A DNA stretch of 64,000 nt from NCBI RefSeq assembly GCF_964340395.1, contig NC_135549.1:3294501-3358500 (forward strand), read 5' to 3'. The DNA is from Glandiceps talaboti (taxonomy: Eukaryota > Hemichordata > Enteropneusta > Spengelidae). The notes beneath the pieces were generated by a model that worked only from the letters and a program-made list of their open reading frames with translations, was not told the origin of the DNA and ran no database searches. This document shows positions 39,391 to 52,128 of this stretch, piece after piece. Numbering within the stretch: the stretch's first letter is position 1; each line of letters starts with the position of its first letter. The translations under genes and the position numbers were made by a program.

Positions 39391-40102
39391 CCAACACAAA
39401 AAAATGAATTTTCATTTGAACTAAATATAACCGATGTCATAGTTTTGTGCAAAGTACAGTCTAGGCAATGTGCTTTATTCAGAAGACCGCCTTCATTGAC
39501 CGAGATAACAACAACAGTTACTGTTTCTGGTTTAGAAAATAGAATGTTGTATAACCTTGTTTGATTATCACTTTAGTGAAACAGTGTTGCAGTTACACTC
39601 ACGCAATTACTACAGACTTTTGACTAGGTACACAGGCTCCCACTCAGCGATGTTTTCAAAGGGAACCAGATTTAAACTGAATGCCCTTCCGTAAGGGTAT
39701 CGTCTTGCTATCATAAATATAATTCAAACTCCCTGTTCAAACCACACATTGCGCCCTAACTGTGCATTGAATATATAGAGGTCAATGTAAAGGTCACCAG
39801 TGTTACTACAATTTGGCGAAGTAATACACGTAGGCTAGATCATGAACAACAGTGTTGAAGACCAACAATTTATTTTCGCAGGCTTATAGATTTCATAATA
39901 TTGTTATAAATCATACTTTATTACACCTGATGAATGTGTTCAATGAAAGTATATATTTCCCGAGATACTGCGTTAATTACACGATCACATGGCTCACACC
40001 AAACATCAGTAGCTTGATATTGGGAGAAATTGCAAAACAACAAGGTAAAATTACAAAGTTCGACGTTAATATCATACTTCCTAAATTTCTAATCGAAAAT
40101 CT
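39391..40102. other. No gene; isolated family A left end
   Basis: Near 39672-39710 the phrase gatttaaactgaatgccc followed by ttccgtaagggtatc matches the left end of family A elements. No core units follow directly. No coding domain recognised. Confidence 0.5.
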
Positions 40103-40999
40103 ACGAGATTTAAATTGAATGCCTCCTGTAAGGGAATCACCAATTATGCAAAATACCCATTAAAATGATATTCAAAAAAATGTGGCAATGAACGTTTTTT
40201 GACAAAGCCTAAGTACTGACAATAATTAATTATGCAAAGTGTTCCCTAAATCTTTAGGTGAAATCGATGGCTTGTATAGTACATATGCATTCTGTTACAT
40301 TTAACGTATGTACTAAATTGTATGGAAATTGAAGTATGCAGTCTAAAGATATTGCCTAACTACCAAAACTCATTAATTAAGGAAATTAACAGTGTAAGGT
40401 ACATCAGTAAACATTATAGGATACATACGATTTGTTATGGTTAAAGTATGTACGAATGGTACTGAAATTTAAGTATGCAGTCTTAAGACATAGCCTAATT
40501 ACCGAAACTCATTAATTATGCAAATTATTCTTTAACACTGTGAGGTACATCAATAAACTTTACAGGACATATGGGATTTATTAAGGTTAACGTAAGTACT
40601 GAATTGTATTGAAATTGAAGAATGTATTCTTAAGTTATAGCCTAATTACCGAAACTCATTAATTATGCAAATTATTCATTAACACTGTCAGGTACATCAA
40701 CAAATTGTATAGGCCACATAAAATTTGATATGGTTAATGTATGTACTGAATGGTATTGAAATTGAAGTACGCAGTCTTAAGATATAGCCTAATTACCGAA
40801 ACTCATTAATTATGCAAATTATTATTGGATGTTCACCAAAACCTAATCCCACTTCCTTTTCCCATAAGGAAGATTTGCACCAAATTTCATATCAATTGAC
40901 CCAGTCGTTTTGGCGAACACGATGGCACACACACACATACATACATACATACACACGGACATTTCTGCCCCTATAGTATCTCCTTCCTTACAGGAAGAA
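40103..40999 (+). mobile_element. Helentron-like (HINE/pearl-type) element with 147-bp tandem core
   Basis: The left end has gatttaaattgaatgc and the subterminal motif cctcctgtaagg (40122-40133). About four to five tandem units follow, with taccgaaactcattaatta-like starts at 40362, 40501, 40648 and 40795, the last two spacings being exactly 147 bp. After the core come a conserved tail (accaaatttcatatcaattg), a short (ACAC/ACAT)n run near 40925-40955, and the right motif ccttacaggaag (40986-40997), nearly the inverse of the left motif. Subterminal inverted repeats, tandem core and a microsatellite before the right hairpin match the layout described for non-autonomous Helentron-like elements of bivalves and insects. 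It has no protein. Confidence 0.75.
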
Positions 41000-41023
41000 T
41001 GCATACAGTTCATAGACAGGGTG

Positions 41024-41150
<127 letters not shown>

Positions 41151-41159
41151 TGTCCTACA

Positions 41160-42346
41160 ACATGAACAATGGAAAATTTTACGAAGTCTACCATCTGTCT
41201 AATATAATCACAAATAGACGTCTCAAGGAGTTTGCTGAGGAATTTGCACAACCTTTAGTTGACATCTATAATGACTCCTTTCAGGAAGGTTTTGTACCAT
41301 CGCAGTTAAAAAAAGGCTACCGTAGATCCTCCCGGAAAACCAGTAATCCTAGATCTCTTGACGATTTTTGTCCAATATCACAGACAAGTAGTGTTGCAAA
41401 GGGGATGGAAAGTCTAGTTGAAAAATGGATTGAAACATGAAATTAAAGGGAAAATTGACAGGAAACAATATGCTTGCGCCACAAAGTCTTCATCAACATT
41501 CGCCTTAATAGATATGGTGCAAAACTGGATAGAACAGCTTGAAGGACAAGGTAGTACGGTCAGAGCATGCTTTCTAGATTTCAGTATGGCGTTCGACAAA
41601 ATCGACCATAATATTTTAATATCAAAATTGTTACAACTTAGCATAAATAGTGATATAGTGAAATGTGTTGAACACTTGTTTTTCCAGTGCTGTCAACAAG
41701 TAAAAACTGACAATCAAATTGGCAGGAAAATTCGGGCAGGTGTTCCTCGGGGCACTAAGCTAGGGCCAATTGTATTCACAATCATGATCAATGATATACA
41801 AGAATATACTCAGTGTTCTCATTTCATATTCATGGATGACACCACCTTATCAGAATGTGTACAGTCAGACACACCTGTTGTCTCTTGTATGCAGACTGAG
41901 TTGGATGACGTTAGTGCTTGGTCAGTAAAAAACAACATGAAATTGAATCCCAAGAAGTGCAAGGAGATGGTGTTTTGTTTTGCGAAGCAGTTCGATCAGC
42001 CCCATCCTCTGTCCCTGAAGGTCAGAAAGCTTCACAGAGGTTACATATATTACGAGTATTGAGTAGATTTGGCGCGACCGCAGACGATCTGATACGTATT
42101 TATGTGTTCTTAGTTCGTTCAACGTTAGAATATGCTTGTATCGTTTGGCAAGGTAGCTTAACTGAGAAACAAAGACCTCAGAGAGAAAGCATTCAAAGGA
42201 GAGCTTTCAGAATCATTTATCCTTTTAGTACCTATACGGAATCACGATTACAACTGAACTTAGAGTCCTTAGAGATTCGACGTCAGAATATCGGCCGCAA
42301 TTTTGCGATAGATTGGAAGGAGATAATGGACTGGCGAAATTTATAA
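41160..42346 (+). pseudogene. LINE reverse transcriptase remnant (Jockey/CR1-like), frameshifted
   Basis: Three frames together carry an RT domain. The first (to about 41440) has RLKEFAEEFAQPLVDIYNDS and KTSNPRSLDDFCPIS, the N-terminal RT region. The second (41418-42062) has CFLDFSMAFDKIDH (motif A), AGVPRGTKLGPIVF (motif B) and FMDD near 41829 in place of the usual YADD/YVDD. The third (about 42030-42346) has STLEYACIVWQGSL and a C-terminal region. Frameshifts lie near 41430 and 42030. No endonuclease region precedes it and no 3' tail was recognised. This copy differs clearly in motif sequence from the LINE at 4548-6387, so it is another family. It cannot make a functional protein. Confidence 0.85.
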
Positions 42347-42884
42347 TTTGCCTGGGTTATTTCATACAATAATATTGATTTGATTAGTGCTATAATTACT
42401 GTCATATTATGTGACCCACGTTACAATTCCGTATTCTCTGTAGAGAACACAATTTCAAAGCTAAGAATGTTTCATTCTCTATAACCAACAGGCCTAGGTA
42501 TTGAGTAGATATGCATCTAAGAACGAAGCTGCCGCTTTATCATGTGACTAATAGGCTTGCATCTATGACACGACTCAAGAAGACAACCGGTCTGTCGATT
42601 TACGTACATGCATTGGTGCCTGTCTGACCAGACAGCCTTCAATTAAAGTGATAAATACGGGCACGAACGAATAAGAAAAGATAACGATATATTAATGAGA
42701 CAACTTCTTGAGGATATATAGCACTGACACAAACCTAGACAGAACTTTATAGGCTTCGGATGTGAAATAGTTGGCATAATAAGAAGCCATTGTTACTTAC
42801 GACCAGGTTGGTGAGAGTAATTGCCGTGAAAAATAAAAATGAGAACTAAGGCGGGAAAAAATAATTGTGTGTTTCCCATAACAT
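42347..42884. other. No gene recognised
   Basis: AT-rich sequence with no domain or repeat match. Confidence 0.45.
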
Positions 42885-43045
42885 AGCCTCAGAAAATAGG
42901 GTAGGTAGGTCGAGATTTTATTTTATTCTGTATTATTTCATTTCCTAAACGCTTTTAACTGTTTTTATCTGTGACAAATATTGCTTCGCCCCAAAACGAA
43001 CAAAATGTCGGTCAGAATACCTCTTCTGTGATACTTTTATGAAAT
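42885..43045 (+). repeat. Dispersed repeat, copy 1 of 2 (other copy 54297-54525)
   Basis: Both copies start with cagaaaatagggtaggtagg, then a low-complexity T-rich insert, then an attgctt...ccaaaacga block and ttctgtgata. Here the insert is attttattttattctg; in the other copy it is a (TTG)n array. Confidence 0.65.
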
Positions 43046-43211
43046 ATGCACAGACATCACTAGGGAAAGCATACAGGCGTGTTATCGGAAACACATATTT
43101 GTTTTGTATTTTGCCTGTCAGTGAGTGTTCCCCTCCCTCCCTGAAGAAATGTGAGTAGCACGCTCACTTACACAAGACATTTTTAGAGACGCCCCTCTCC
43201 ATAAAGCATTA

Positions 43212-43250
43212 AATGTAATGTAATGTAATGTAATGTAATGTAATGTAATG
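43212..43250. repeat. (TGTAA)n pentanucleotide array
   Basis: About eight perfect units. Confidence 0.95.
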
Positions 43251-43750
43251 CATATACATTTGTATATATTAAGGTGCCCCCCCCCCCTCCCGCGCTGAAA
43301 ACATTTATGAAATGCGTGCACGGATTTTCTTCAGACACGTAGACACAAACAAGGTTTTACCGGTTAAACAGTATCATATATCAATAAACTTTTCCAGTCC
43401 AGCAAGTAAATGTACCCACTTTACCCGCTACTTACATGTATTATAGACCATTAGTTTGTTCAGGGTTGATATACAGTATATACAATATACATGCTGTGTT
43501 ATTGTTATTTAATAAACAACTTTTTAACTTGTAGTGACGACATGTGGTTTTCATTTCATTGACTTGGTTGACATTTTGATTAATAAATCACACCTATATA
43601 GAACAGGTTGTATTTAGTGATTCATGTTACTTTCACTAATCGAGGAAGGGATATCCTATGCTACGCCCTCGTGTAAAAACTACAGTGAAATCCAGATGAC
43701 TTGAAACAAAACCTGTCGTCTGACCAAACAATCATCTTGCTAGCAGCTAT
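43251..43750. other. No gene recognised
   Basis: Contains a C-homopolymer near 43277 but no domain. Confidence 0.45.
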
Positions 43751-43828
43751 AACATTGCTTTATTTTGTCGTCTGGCAGCAATGTAGGTTAGATATTTGTC
43801 TGGCCAGACAATAAAATGTAGCAATGTT
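43751..43828. repeat. Imperfect hairpin, 26-bp arms
   Basis: The left arm (43751-43776) and right arm (43803-43828) share aacattgct and gtctggc, with about four mismatches. The right arm overlaps a perfect palindrome gtctggccagac. Confidence 0.65.
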
Positions 43829-45474
43829 AGTAAATTTTGGTGATGCCAGATGAAGATTTGTGTTTACTCTTAAACTGGCTTCTCGTGGAACTGTACATGG
43901 CAGTCTTCCTTCCCACCTTTTAGGAAGAGAGTAGAGGCAGCTGTTGAGGTATATGGGTTTCATATTTGAACCAATTTTAATTAGCATAAAATAGTGTCAT
44001 GTTATGCCGTTCAGATGAGATCGGGCAGTTTTGGGTCAATTCTGTTCGTAGGATGCCAAAATCACAAAATAATACAAATAAAATTAATCATTTTCTTAAA
44101 TTCCCTCCCAAAAGTACCGCTGGCCCATCCCAATTTCCGCCCCTCCCACCTATAATTATTGAAGGCTCCCTTACCACAGGTACTCTTATTTAGCTTTTTT
44201 ATTTGTTTTTTCTTGTCAAAATCCTCAATAACAAAGCTTTATTGCAAGTTCACTTCGTCAGCCATTACACTTTTTACAAACCATTGCGCCATACAGTATT
44301 GAACTAGAATAAGACTAAATGAATAGTTTACATAAGGCCCACGATGTACTATATGTTTACGCACAGAACGGGACAACTGTTATGTTATAACAGAAGGTTT
44401 TATCTATTAATGGTGGTCAATGTCGACAAGCTAAGCCGCATACCCTGTCTAACATCAAGTAACTGAACCCTATTTCCTTCAAAGATGGTCAAAGATATAT
44501 GGATCGAAAAAGTCAGAATTCATGCGACCCCTAACTGTTGGCCATTTTCATGGGTTTAATTTAGGAGCCGAGACTGTCCGTCACCCGTAGCGAAATGAAA
44601 CAGGCTCCTTTGAAAATAATAATCATGCAAAAGGTTTCCCGACAATGACAAATTCATTATCGATGTTATCCACAGCTTTTAAGTTTGAGATCATGTAGTG
44701 CGTATAAGCGTTTGTATGGTATAAGCAATATCTGCAAAATAATCAAAACTATATCATTTTCAGAGACGGTAAAATTAGATAGACCATTTCATCAGCGGAT
44801 ACCATATGACTGATAACAAACTAGGAGCACTGTGGTTGACTACAAAATATTTTCCAGACTTGAATATCGTTACTAGAACTGCCCAACTCTAAAATGCTTT
44901 CAGGCAGCGTTTCGAATAATTCAGTGAATTGTCTGCAGTCAGATCATTACTTACACGGCTTTTGATATTCATACCCGATCATGACTACTTTAGGGCTAGC
45001 ATTGTCCACTGTGACAATGTGTAATTATGGCACACTTGGGGAGAATATGGCACAGGGTACGCCATGCGTTGTGAAAACCGTTCTCTTTGCATTCAGATAG
45101 GTATCATTTCGGTAAGATATAGTGTATTGTGTATAGTGTATTGGAGAGTTTTCCGAAATACAAAATATTTAGTGCGACGACATTCTACCTAAGTTTACTT
45201 GGCATGCCTATAATGAATCGAGGACAAAGGAACTAATGTAACTATACGGAAACTTTTCGGTACCTTAATAAACAGCGTAGGATTAAAAAATATGTTCTGA
45301 AGAACTTGAAAATGCAACACTTTCGGGTTGTCCAGTATCCTTTGTTCGCATTCTGCTTTGTGTGTATATGTTAGCTACACGAATTAATAGTTACAAAAGC
45401 GTAAGGAAGCAGTGTTGTGTGTTGTGTCTTACGGGATTTGATACCGATGTTCTCATGGGGGATATTATTTTTAT
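43829..45474. other. No gene recognised
   Basis: No coding domain, RNA or repeat family identified. Confidence 0.45.
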
Positions 45475-46965
45475 GACAAGGATTGTGTTTGTCTCTCAAA
45501 CAAGGATTGTGTGTGTCTCGATCAAACACCCAAATGCCAAGCTTTTATGACAGGGATTGTGTGTGTCTCAAACAAGGATTGTGTGTGTCTCAAACAAGGA
45601 TTGTGTGTGTCTAAAACACCCAAATGCTAAGTTTTTAAGACAAAGAGTGTAATTAGGTTGTAACTGAAGAATGCACACTTCAATTCAATATAATTTGGCA
45701 CATGTGTTAACCATAACAAAGCGCATGTCATATAACGATGTAGTATTTAGTTTTAATGAGTAATTTCCATAATTAATGATTTTCGATAATTAGACCATAT
45801 TTTAGAATGCAAGCTTTAAATTTCATATATTTAGGTAATAATAATAATCATACATCAAACATAACAAGTACACATGTACACAAAGCTTGATGATGTAGCT
45901 TTTAGTTTTAATGAGAAATTTGCATAATTATCAAATTTTATACAATTTGCTACATGCATCAACTATACAAAATCACACATGTTTAATGTTGTTTTTAATT
46001 GTGATGTGTAATTTGCATAAATATTTTTTTTGGTTAGGTTATATCTTTAGAATGCGAGCTTTCAGATAATTTAGTACATGCATTGATGGTAAAGAAGTGT
46101 ATGTGTCCTTTTGAGCTTGTTGATGTAGCTTTTAATCTTAATGATTCATTTGCATAATTAATGAATTTTCGATAAATATGGCAATATCGTAAGTATGCAA
46201 GTTTCACATTTCATATAGTTTCCTATAATTATTTTTTCCAGTTGAGGGGTACATCATGTATAATGGCTATAGCTCAGAATTTTGCATTCCAACAATGTGT
46301 GTAGGAACAAAATCAATGGTTTTGCCCTTGCGCAAGGCGTTGCATCTGGCTTATCAGGACTTCTGTTGCATTAAACCATAAGATATTCCTTACAATCGTA
46401 AATGCGTCAAAATGTCAGGTGGCCACGTGATTGATATCTTTCTGTTCGTGTAAACGCTCTGGGACTTATGAAATGAAGAATTTGAAATAGATCATGCTGT
46501 CTGAAGTGATATGAGAAGGACAATTTCCCATGAGACCCGTAATAGTACATGTCTTGTGCTTACCATATCCGAAGACCCCGACCTAGATTACAGATATTTC
46601 ATTACCATGCTATAATTGGGAATATAAAAAAATTCTTACCAGGCCTCACATATTTATACATTACTATAACAATTGCTGTGAAACGATGTTCAGTAAACAC
46701 TAACTCTTGAATATCTGTAGTTTTTTTATATAATAAAACGTATGGTTACAATTACGAAGACGTTAAACTAAACGAAATATCGTGGGCAAGCAGATATTGG
46801 TTAATAAATTATGTAATTGACAAAATTACACTCTTTGTCATAAAAGCTTAGCATTTGGGTGTTTGAGACACACAAAATCCTTGTTTGAAACACACTGAAT
46901 CCCGGTCATAAGAGCTTAGCATTTGCCGTTTTTTTGCAACAATTTACTCTAAAACAGTTTGATGT
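45475..46965. mobile_element. Foldback element: family H arms around reversed family A core
   Basis: The left arm (45475-45654) is a set of short tandem units built on acaaggattgtgtgtgtctc, ending in gacaaagagtgtaatt (45639-45654). The exact complement of that end is at 46824-46839, and the right arm continues to about 46965. Between them, 45655-46210 holds minus-strand family A core units with tttgcataattaat and tgatgtagctttta markers. No open frame of note. Either two families share arms, or a family A element inserted into a foldback element. Confidence 0.7.
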
Positions 46966-48060
46966 GTTCTGTATATCAAAGTGAGTTGGTAATAAATTGA
47001 CGCCAATTCTACATCACCTCACAATTTCTATATATAACAGGTCATGCTTCTAAAACGTTTTTCTCTCTTGTCATTATCTTTTTACATTATGAAATCTTTC
47101 GTTTAGGTTATGACTTCAGTTGGCAAATATTTTGAAATACATCATTGTTATTTTTATTGAATCACAACAACTCGTAAACGTGGTGCTAGCTCGTCGGAAT
47201 AATCAATTTTCACTTTTTATCTTTATTTGTGATGAGATCGCGGCCATGTGATATATATTAAATAGCTCTTCCTAACTGTTTTGATTATTTGATATATAAT
47301 AAACGTCGTTCTCTGATCTTTCTATAACAAAACGAAATCTGATTATGGTGTTTCCGGTATGTAAGTTATGTTTGACATCTTTTCATTGACTCAATTGTCA
47401 GCCTCAGAGAAAGATGAATAATCTGATTGAACTGAATCGAGGCGAGGTAATACCTCAACACGTCAATACATTTTACATGTATCAATTGACTTTAATCCTT
47501 CCGCTCTTGTATTTCCTGTTGCAGGGTATTTTGTATATCCGAGTAGGTTATACGATGGTTTTAGAATGTTTAAAAGGCTATAAAGACATAGTAATTTTAC
47601 AATCGCTTGTAATGATAAATGTAATGTACAATACCACACCACTCTCAAGGTAATCGTCAACTTACTGTTACCTTTTCATTATCGTTTGCATGTGTGTATA
47701 CAAATTGTAATAACTATTGATTTATACTGTTCCACTACAACACGTTGCTGCTGCTACATTCAAATATTTCGAAACCAAACTAATACATTAGATAGTTAAT
47801 ACCACTTCCTTTAATTGCCATGACTCTAAATTCTACTTCTTCTTTTTTTTAAATTCTAATATTTTCTAACCTTTAATTTATTATTGATGATTCAGTCTTC
47901 AATAACATAGAAAAAGGAACCGTGTTATTGAATGAGAAATGGAAAGCTGTGAAAAAGAAATAATGTAAAACATCCTACCATTCAACACTTCAACTAACTA
48001 GTTTAGGCGTTCAACCAGTTTTTAAAAGGCACGCATATGCGCGGTCACACGCACACACAT
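46966..48060. other. No gene recognised
   Basis: Open frames near 47414-47660 on both strands are overlapping and without recognisable domains. Confidence 0.45.
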
Positions 48061-48342
48061 GTCCGTCCGTCCGTGCATACATACATACATACATACATAC
48101 ATACATACATACATACATACATACATACATACACACTTACACACACACATACATACATACATACATACATACATACATACATACATACATGCATGCATGC
48201 ATGCATGCATGCATACACACACACACACATACATACATACATACATACATACATACATACATACATACATACATACATACATACATACATACACACACAC
48301 ACATACACATACATACATACATACATACATACATACATACAT

Positions 48343-48377
<35 letters not shown>

Positions 48378-48385
48378 TACATCAT
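48061..48385. repeat. Compound (ACAT)/(GCAT)/(ACAC) microsatellite
   Basis: About 325 bp beginning with gtccgtccgtcc, mainly ACAT, with a GCAT block near 48189-48210 and repeated ACAC blocks. Repeat peptides in every frame are artefacts. Confidence 0.97.
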
Positions 48386-48597
48386 ACAATCACTCTAATA
48401 CTACATCAACGTAAACGCAACAATTTACTAATTTATTGAATCATGGCAGTGAATAAATATTTTTTTTCATCTGTTGAAATAGCGCGTTTTCCCAGATAAC
48501 GGCCCCCGTGTATCGTACTTGATACTGTGTTATTTACACCGCTCTACATACATATTGAGCACTGCTTACTCCAGCATATACATTTTACATATACTGA

Positions 48598-48674
48598 GTA
48601 TGTATGTATGTGTAAATATATATGTGTATGTATGTATGTATGTATGTATGTATGTATGTATGTTTGTATGTATT
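48598..48674. repeat. (TATG)n microsatellite
   Basis: TATG units interrupted by tgtaaatatata near 48611. Confidence 0.9.
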
Positions 48675-51600
48675 ATATCCCAAGTGCAACATATATTAGA
48701 CTATCACATTCCTTTTTTCGAAACATTGTTCACTGTTGTCTTTGTGTTATCTACATTGGTTGTCATAACAATGGCATTCAAGGGTTTGTAATAAAAATGA
48801 CTTTTGATTGAAAAAAAACATTGTGGTAGTTTGAATACATTTTTAAAGACTCCTTTTAGAAATACCCTCGAGTAAAAAATGAAGTGAATGTATCTAGCAA
48901 TAAATATTTCAATTCATTGAGCAATAGCGTAGAACAGTATGCTCTACATCTCTACATATGCAAAGAAAAAACATGTGTTGACAGCTTGCTCATTTATAAT
49001 GACGCACCCAGCTGTAAATGAGTCCTTTCGTATTTTAAACATTTTCTACGGCAGTCACAAGCATATGTAGACTATACTGTCGTCACAATGTACCTGCCGG
49101 TTCATATATATACTTATTAACAGCAGTGTCTATTCAAATGAGGGGTAGGTTTGTTTTTTCATTTTGTAAATTGTCGGTGTTTTTATTTACATACACATGA
49201 ATCATCCACGTACCAATGTATTTGAGTAGGATTTTGGATTACAATTATGGATTGAAAATATTTAGTTAAACCTCATGTTCGTCTGTTTCATATATATCAT
49301 AGCCAAAGGTCTTGCGAATTCGACATGCCCTACTCTGATATTATTATATATCACGTATATTGGACCACCCCGTTATGCATTGTTTTCAATAGAGAAAGTG
49401 GTGGCGACTCTTTTTTCAAATTGATTGAAATCAACTTGGAACTATTTTGACATGCAGAAACAAAGCGAAATCAACATTAACTTGTGAGGAAAATACGTTT
49501 ATAAATGGAAATAATTCTGCCGTTAAATCACTCACGCTACTAAAATGGCGTCGGAATACTACTTTGCAACAATGTCAGTTCGTATAAACTTTGTAATGTC
49601 ATCGCTGCTGGGGTTGTCGGACTCTACGACAGTTCACGCTGTTTGTGTGATTTTTTGAAGAACGGCAAGCTTTTCAAAATAACCGATCCCATGGCGAATA
49701 CGTCACTTGACATATAACGTGTAACATGTGTAACACGTAACATGTGTAATATGAGAACCCGGCGTTCTGAACACAATGACGCCGACCAAAATGACTGACA
49801 CGCGACTTTGTTTTGAACATTATACAAACGAGTCTACCACGCAACAATATGCGTTCAAATATAGTAATCCGATGCTATTAAATGTAAATGTAAAATCAGT
49901 TCAAGTACAGAATTCAGTTCTATTCATCATTTATAAAGTTCATGAAATTCCGTGCATGAAAATGAATTCACAGGTGACATGTGATAAAAATATTATCGGT
50001 GCAAGGATTCGATCAGCACTCCTCTACTACTGATCATATCCTTGCACCTCAGGGATATAACCCAGTATCAAGTCAATAATATATAATAATAGAACTAGGT
50101 TTTCAGACAATGATTTGTTCGTCCCGACACGCTGTAATATATGTTGTCAAAATTTATCCTACGCTCATTAGATAAGCAAGGGATATTCAAATTCTGGAAA
50201 TCTCATTAGGTATACACAACATATTGTAATTCTGGACACGCATTAGGTATGCGTGGCAAAGTATAATACATTGCTCAAATAAAACACTTGGAAATATGCG
50301 TTTAGTTAATTATAATGAATGTGATGTTCTTAATGTTGGTCTTCGACCTGTCTAATCAGTATAAACTCACAATATTCAACGAAATGTATGTGTTCGGACC
50401 TGATTATATCTATTAGTAATTACAGCGACTTTGGTATAAACGGAATCTGACATCCGAGTTAGTCGTTATGTTATCATCGTTCTGTACACATGTGTCTCTA
50501 ACGTAAATATCTATTGTTTCTGTTATTGTATTATTTGGTTAAGCCTAACGATATCTATTATTTTAATTTATAATATTTGCATGTCTCTTTCTAATAAATC
50601 GCCAGGAGATTGTCAAGAAACCCCGTACATTGCCTTTTGCAACCTTGGTTCATTTATGTAAATTACTACGTTTTAGAAAACAAGTTATTGTTCCTGGCAT
50701 TGTGTCTTTAATGTCATCAAAATCAATTGATGCATGCATTACGTGTGTCAATAACGTGAGCTTTAGCAACACTGGTAAAACTTCTGTCAACAGCCATTGA
50801 GTTATAATTGAGTTTTGATATTAAACAAAAGATCACCGTAATCGAGTAGGTGATTCTTATAATTTAGTCCCTGTAGAACTCATGGAACTCATCAATGTCA
50901 TCTTTAGAACGAGAATAATGAAAGAGACTCGTGTTTGATACTGACATTTGCCCTCGAATATTTTTAGTATAGAAATTTCAACCCTGCTTTCAGAGATATA
51001 TAACGAACCACTCTGAAATATGATACTCTATCAAATGAAGCCTAGCTCTTTTTAAATAACATTTTATTTCAACATATCGCGTACTTCGATTGATACTGCC
51101 AACGCGAACTATTTGGGTTACCGTTTCTAAAGTTATTATTCACTACATTTAATATACACGAGGATCCCAATACTCCATCAGTGTCATAACAGGTTTAATT
51201 TTGTTCCACGTGTTTTCTCAAGTTACCTTTAATACGTTCAATACCAAAGTACTGTAAAGTTAAAGTGGCTATATGGACGAGAATTGGGGAATTTGTTTTT
51301 AATTTCCAATTTATAAAACAATGTTATGGCCTCCTATTTGTAAAATCAATGTGAATCAATGTATGACAAGTCCTTGTTTGTAACTCAATAAATTGCAAAA
51401 CATAAATAAATGTGTAAAATTATTGTACGTACAATACCAAACAATTTACACATTTTCTAGCTGTTAACAATTTATTGACAAACACAGACTTCGTCAATGT
51501 TGTTTCACATTGATTCTTTCAAGTAGGAAGCCATGATGAATTGTTTTATGAATTAAAAATCCATATCCATATATGGCCCCTATAAGATGTACGCAACTGA

Positions 51601-52128
51601 ATTATCTTTCAGCCATGCGATCGCATGCACATAACCTTTTTTTCAAGTGATGACTAGTTCCAGGACTCAATAAATTTGTAATCACGGAAATATCACGTGG
51701 GTGACACTTCAATGTTGTGTTGTACTTAACGAATTTAAACAAACGTTTCATCCACACCAAGGGATCGTTTACTCTAAGATGGCCCCCTAAAGTTGCATAA
51801 CAGTGGATGTGTGACTTTCAATCCCATTGACAGACTATCCCTCATACTATCCACAGGAAACATATAATGTAAATGAATCTAATTACTTGCATCAGAGATG
51901 CTATTGGTGCAAGCAGACAACCAAAGAGACTACGCGCTTACTGTCGCCATGGCAACTCGCTCGTTTATAGTTCTGATATCCCAGGTTCATACCAGTACTG
52001 TTCTCAGTTCCAACAACCATACGTGTGAGTGTTTGCCTTATTACTAGTGTTCGACTCTTCATAGTGACAGTGATAGCATCAGTCGATCAGTTCCGACCTA
52101 TGTAGGTTCTATCCGTTGTGAACACGAA
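48675..52128. other. Intergenic region upstream of the GPCR
   Basis: No coding domain recognised. A short tandem of cgtaacatgtgtaa type lies at 49719-49752. The hairpin at 49998-50048 is listed separately. Just upstream of the GPCR, tttata (51964-51969) and a tcagtt initiator-like hexamer (52004-52009) are about 40 bp apart. That is wider than a standard TATA-to-start spacing, so a promoter is only suggested. Confidence 0.45.
49998..50048. repeat. Hairpin, 19-bp arms
   Basis: ggtgcaaggattcgatcag (49998-50016) and ctgatcatatccttgcacc (50030-50048) pair with two mismatches around a 13-base loop. It is the size of a small RNA hairpin or transposon end. Confidence 0.65.

Noticed and set aside
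40362-40800. CRISPR-like regular repeats
   Set aside because: Units are contiguous 147-bp tandem copies without unique spacers, in eukaryotic DNA.
48061-48385. Long overlapping repeat-peptide frames
   Set aside because: Produced by tetranucleotide microsatellite; no stop codons can occur in most frames.
49776-50033. Open frame of 85 codons upstream of the GPCR
   Set aside because: No domain recognised; its end overlaps the hairpin at 49998-50048.
51964-52009. TATA box and initiator pair for the GPCR
   Set aside because: Spacing of about 40 bp is wider than usual and both motifs are common in AT-rich sequence, so no promoter feature was called.
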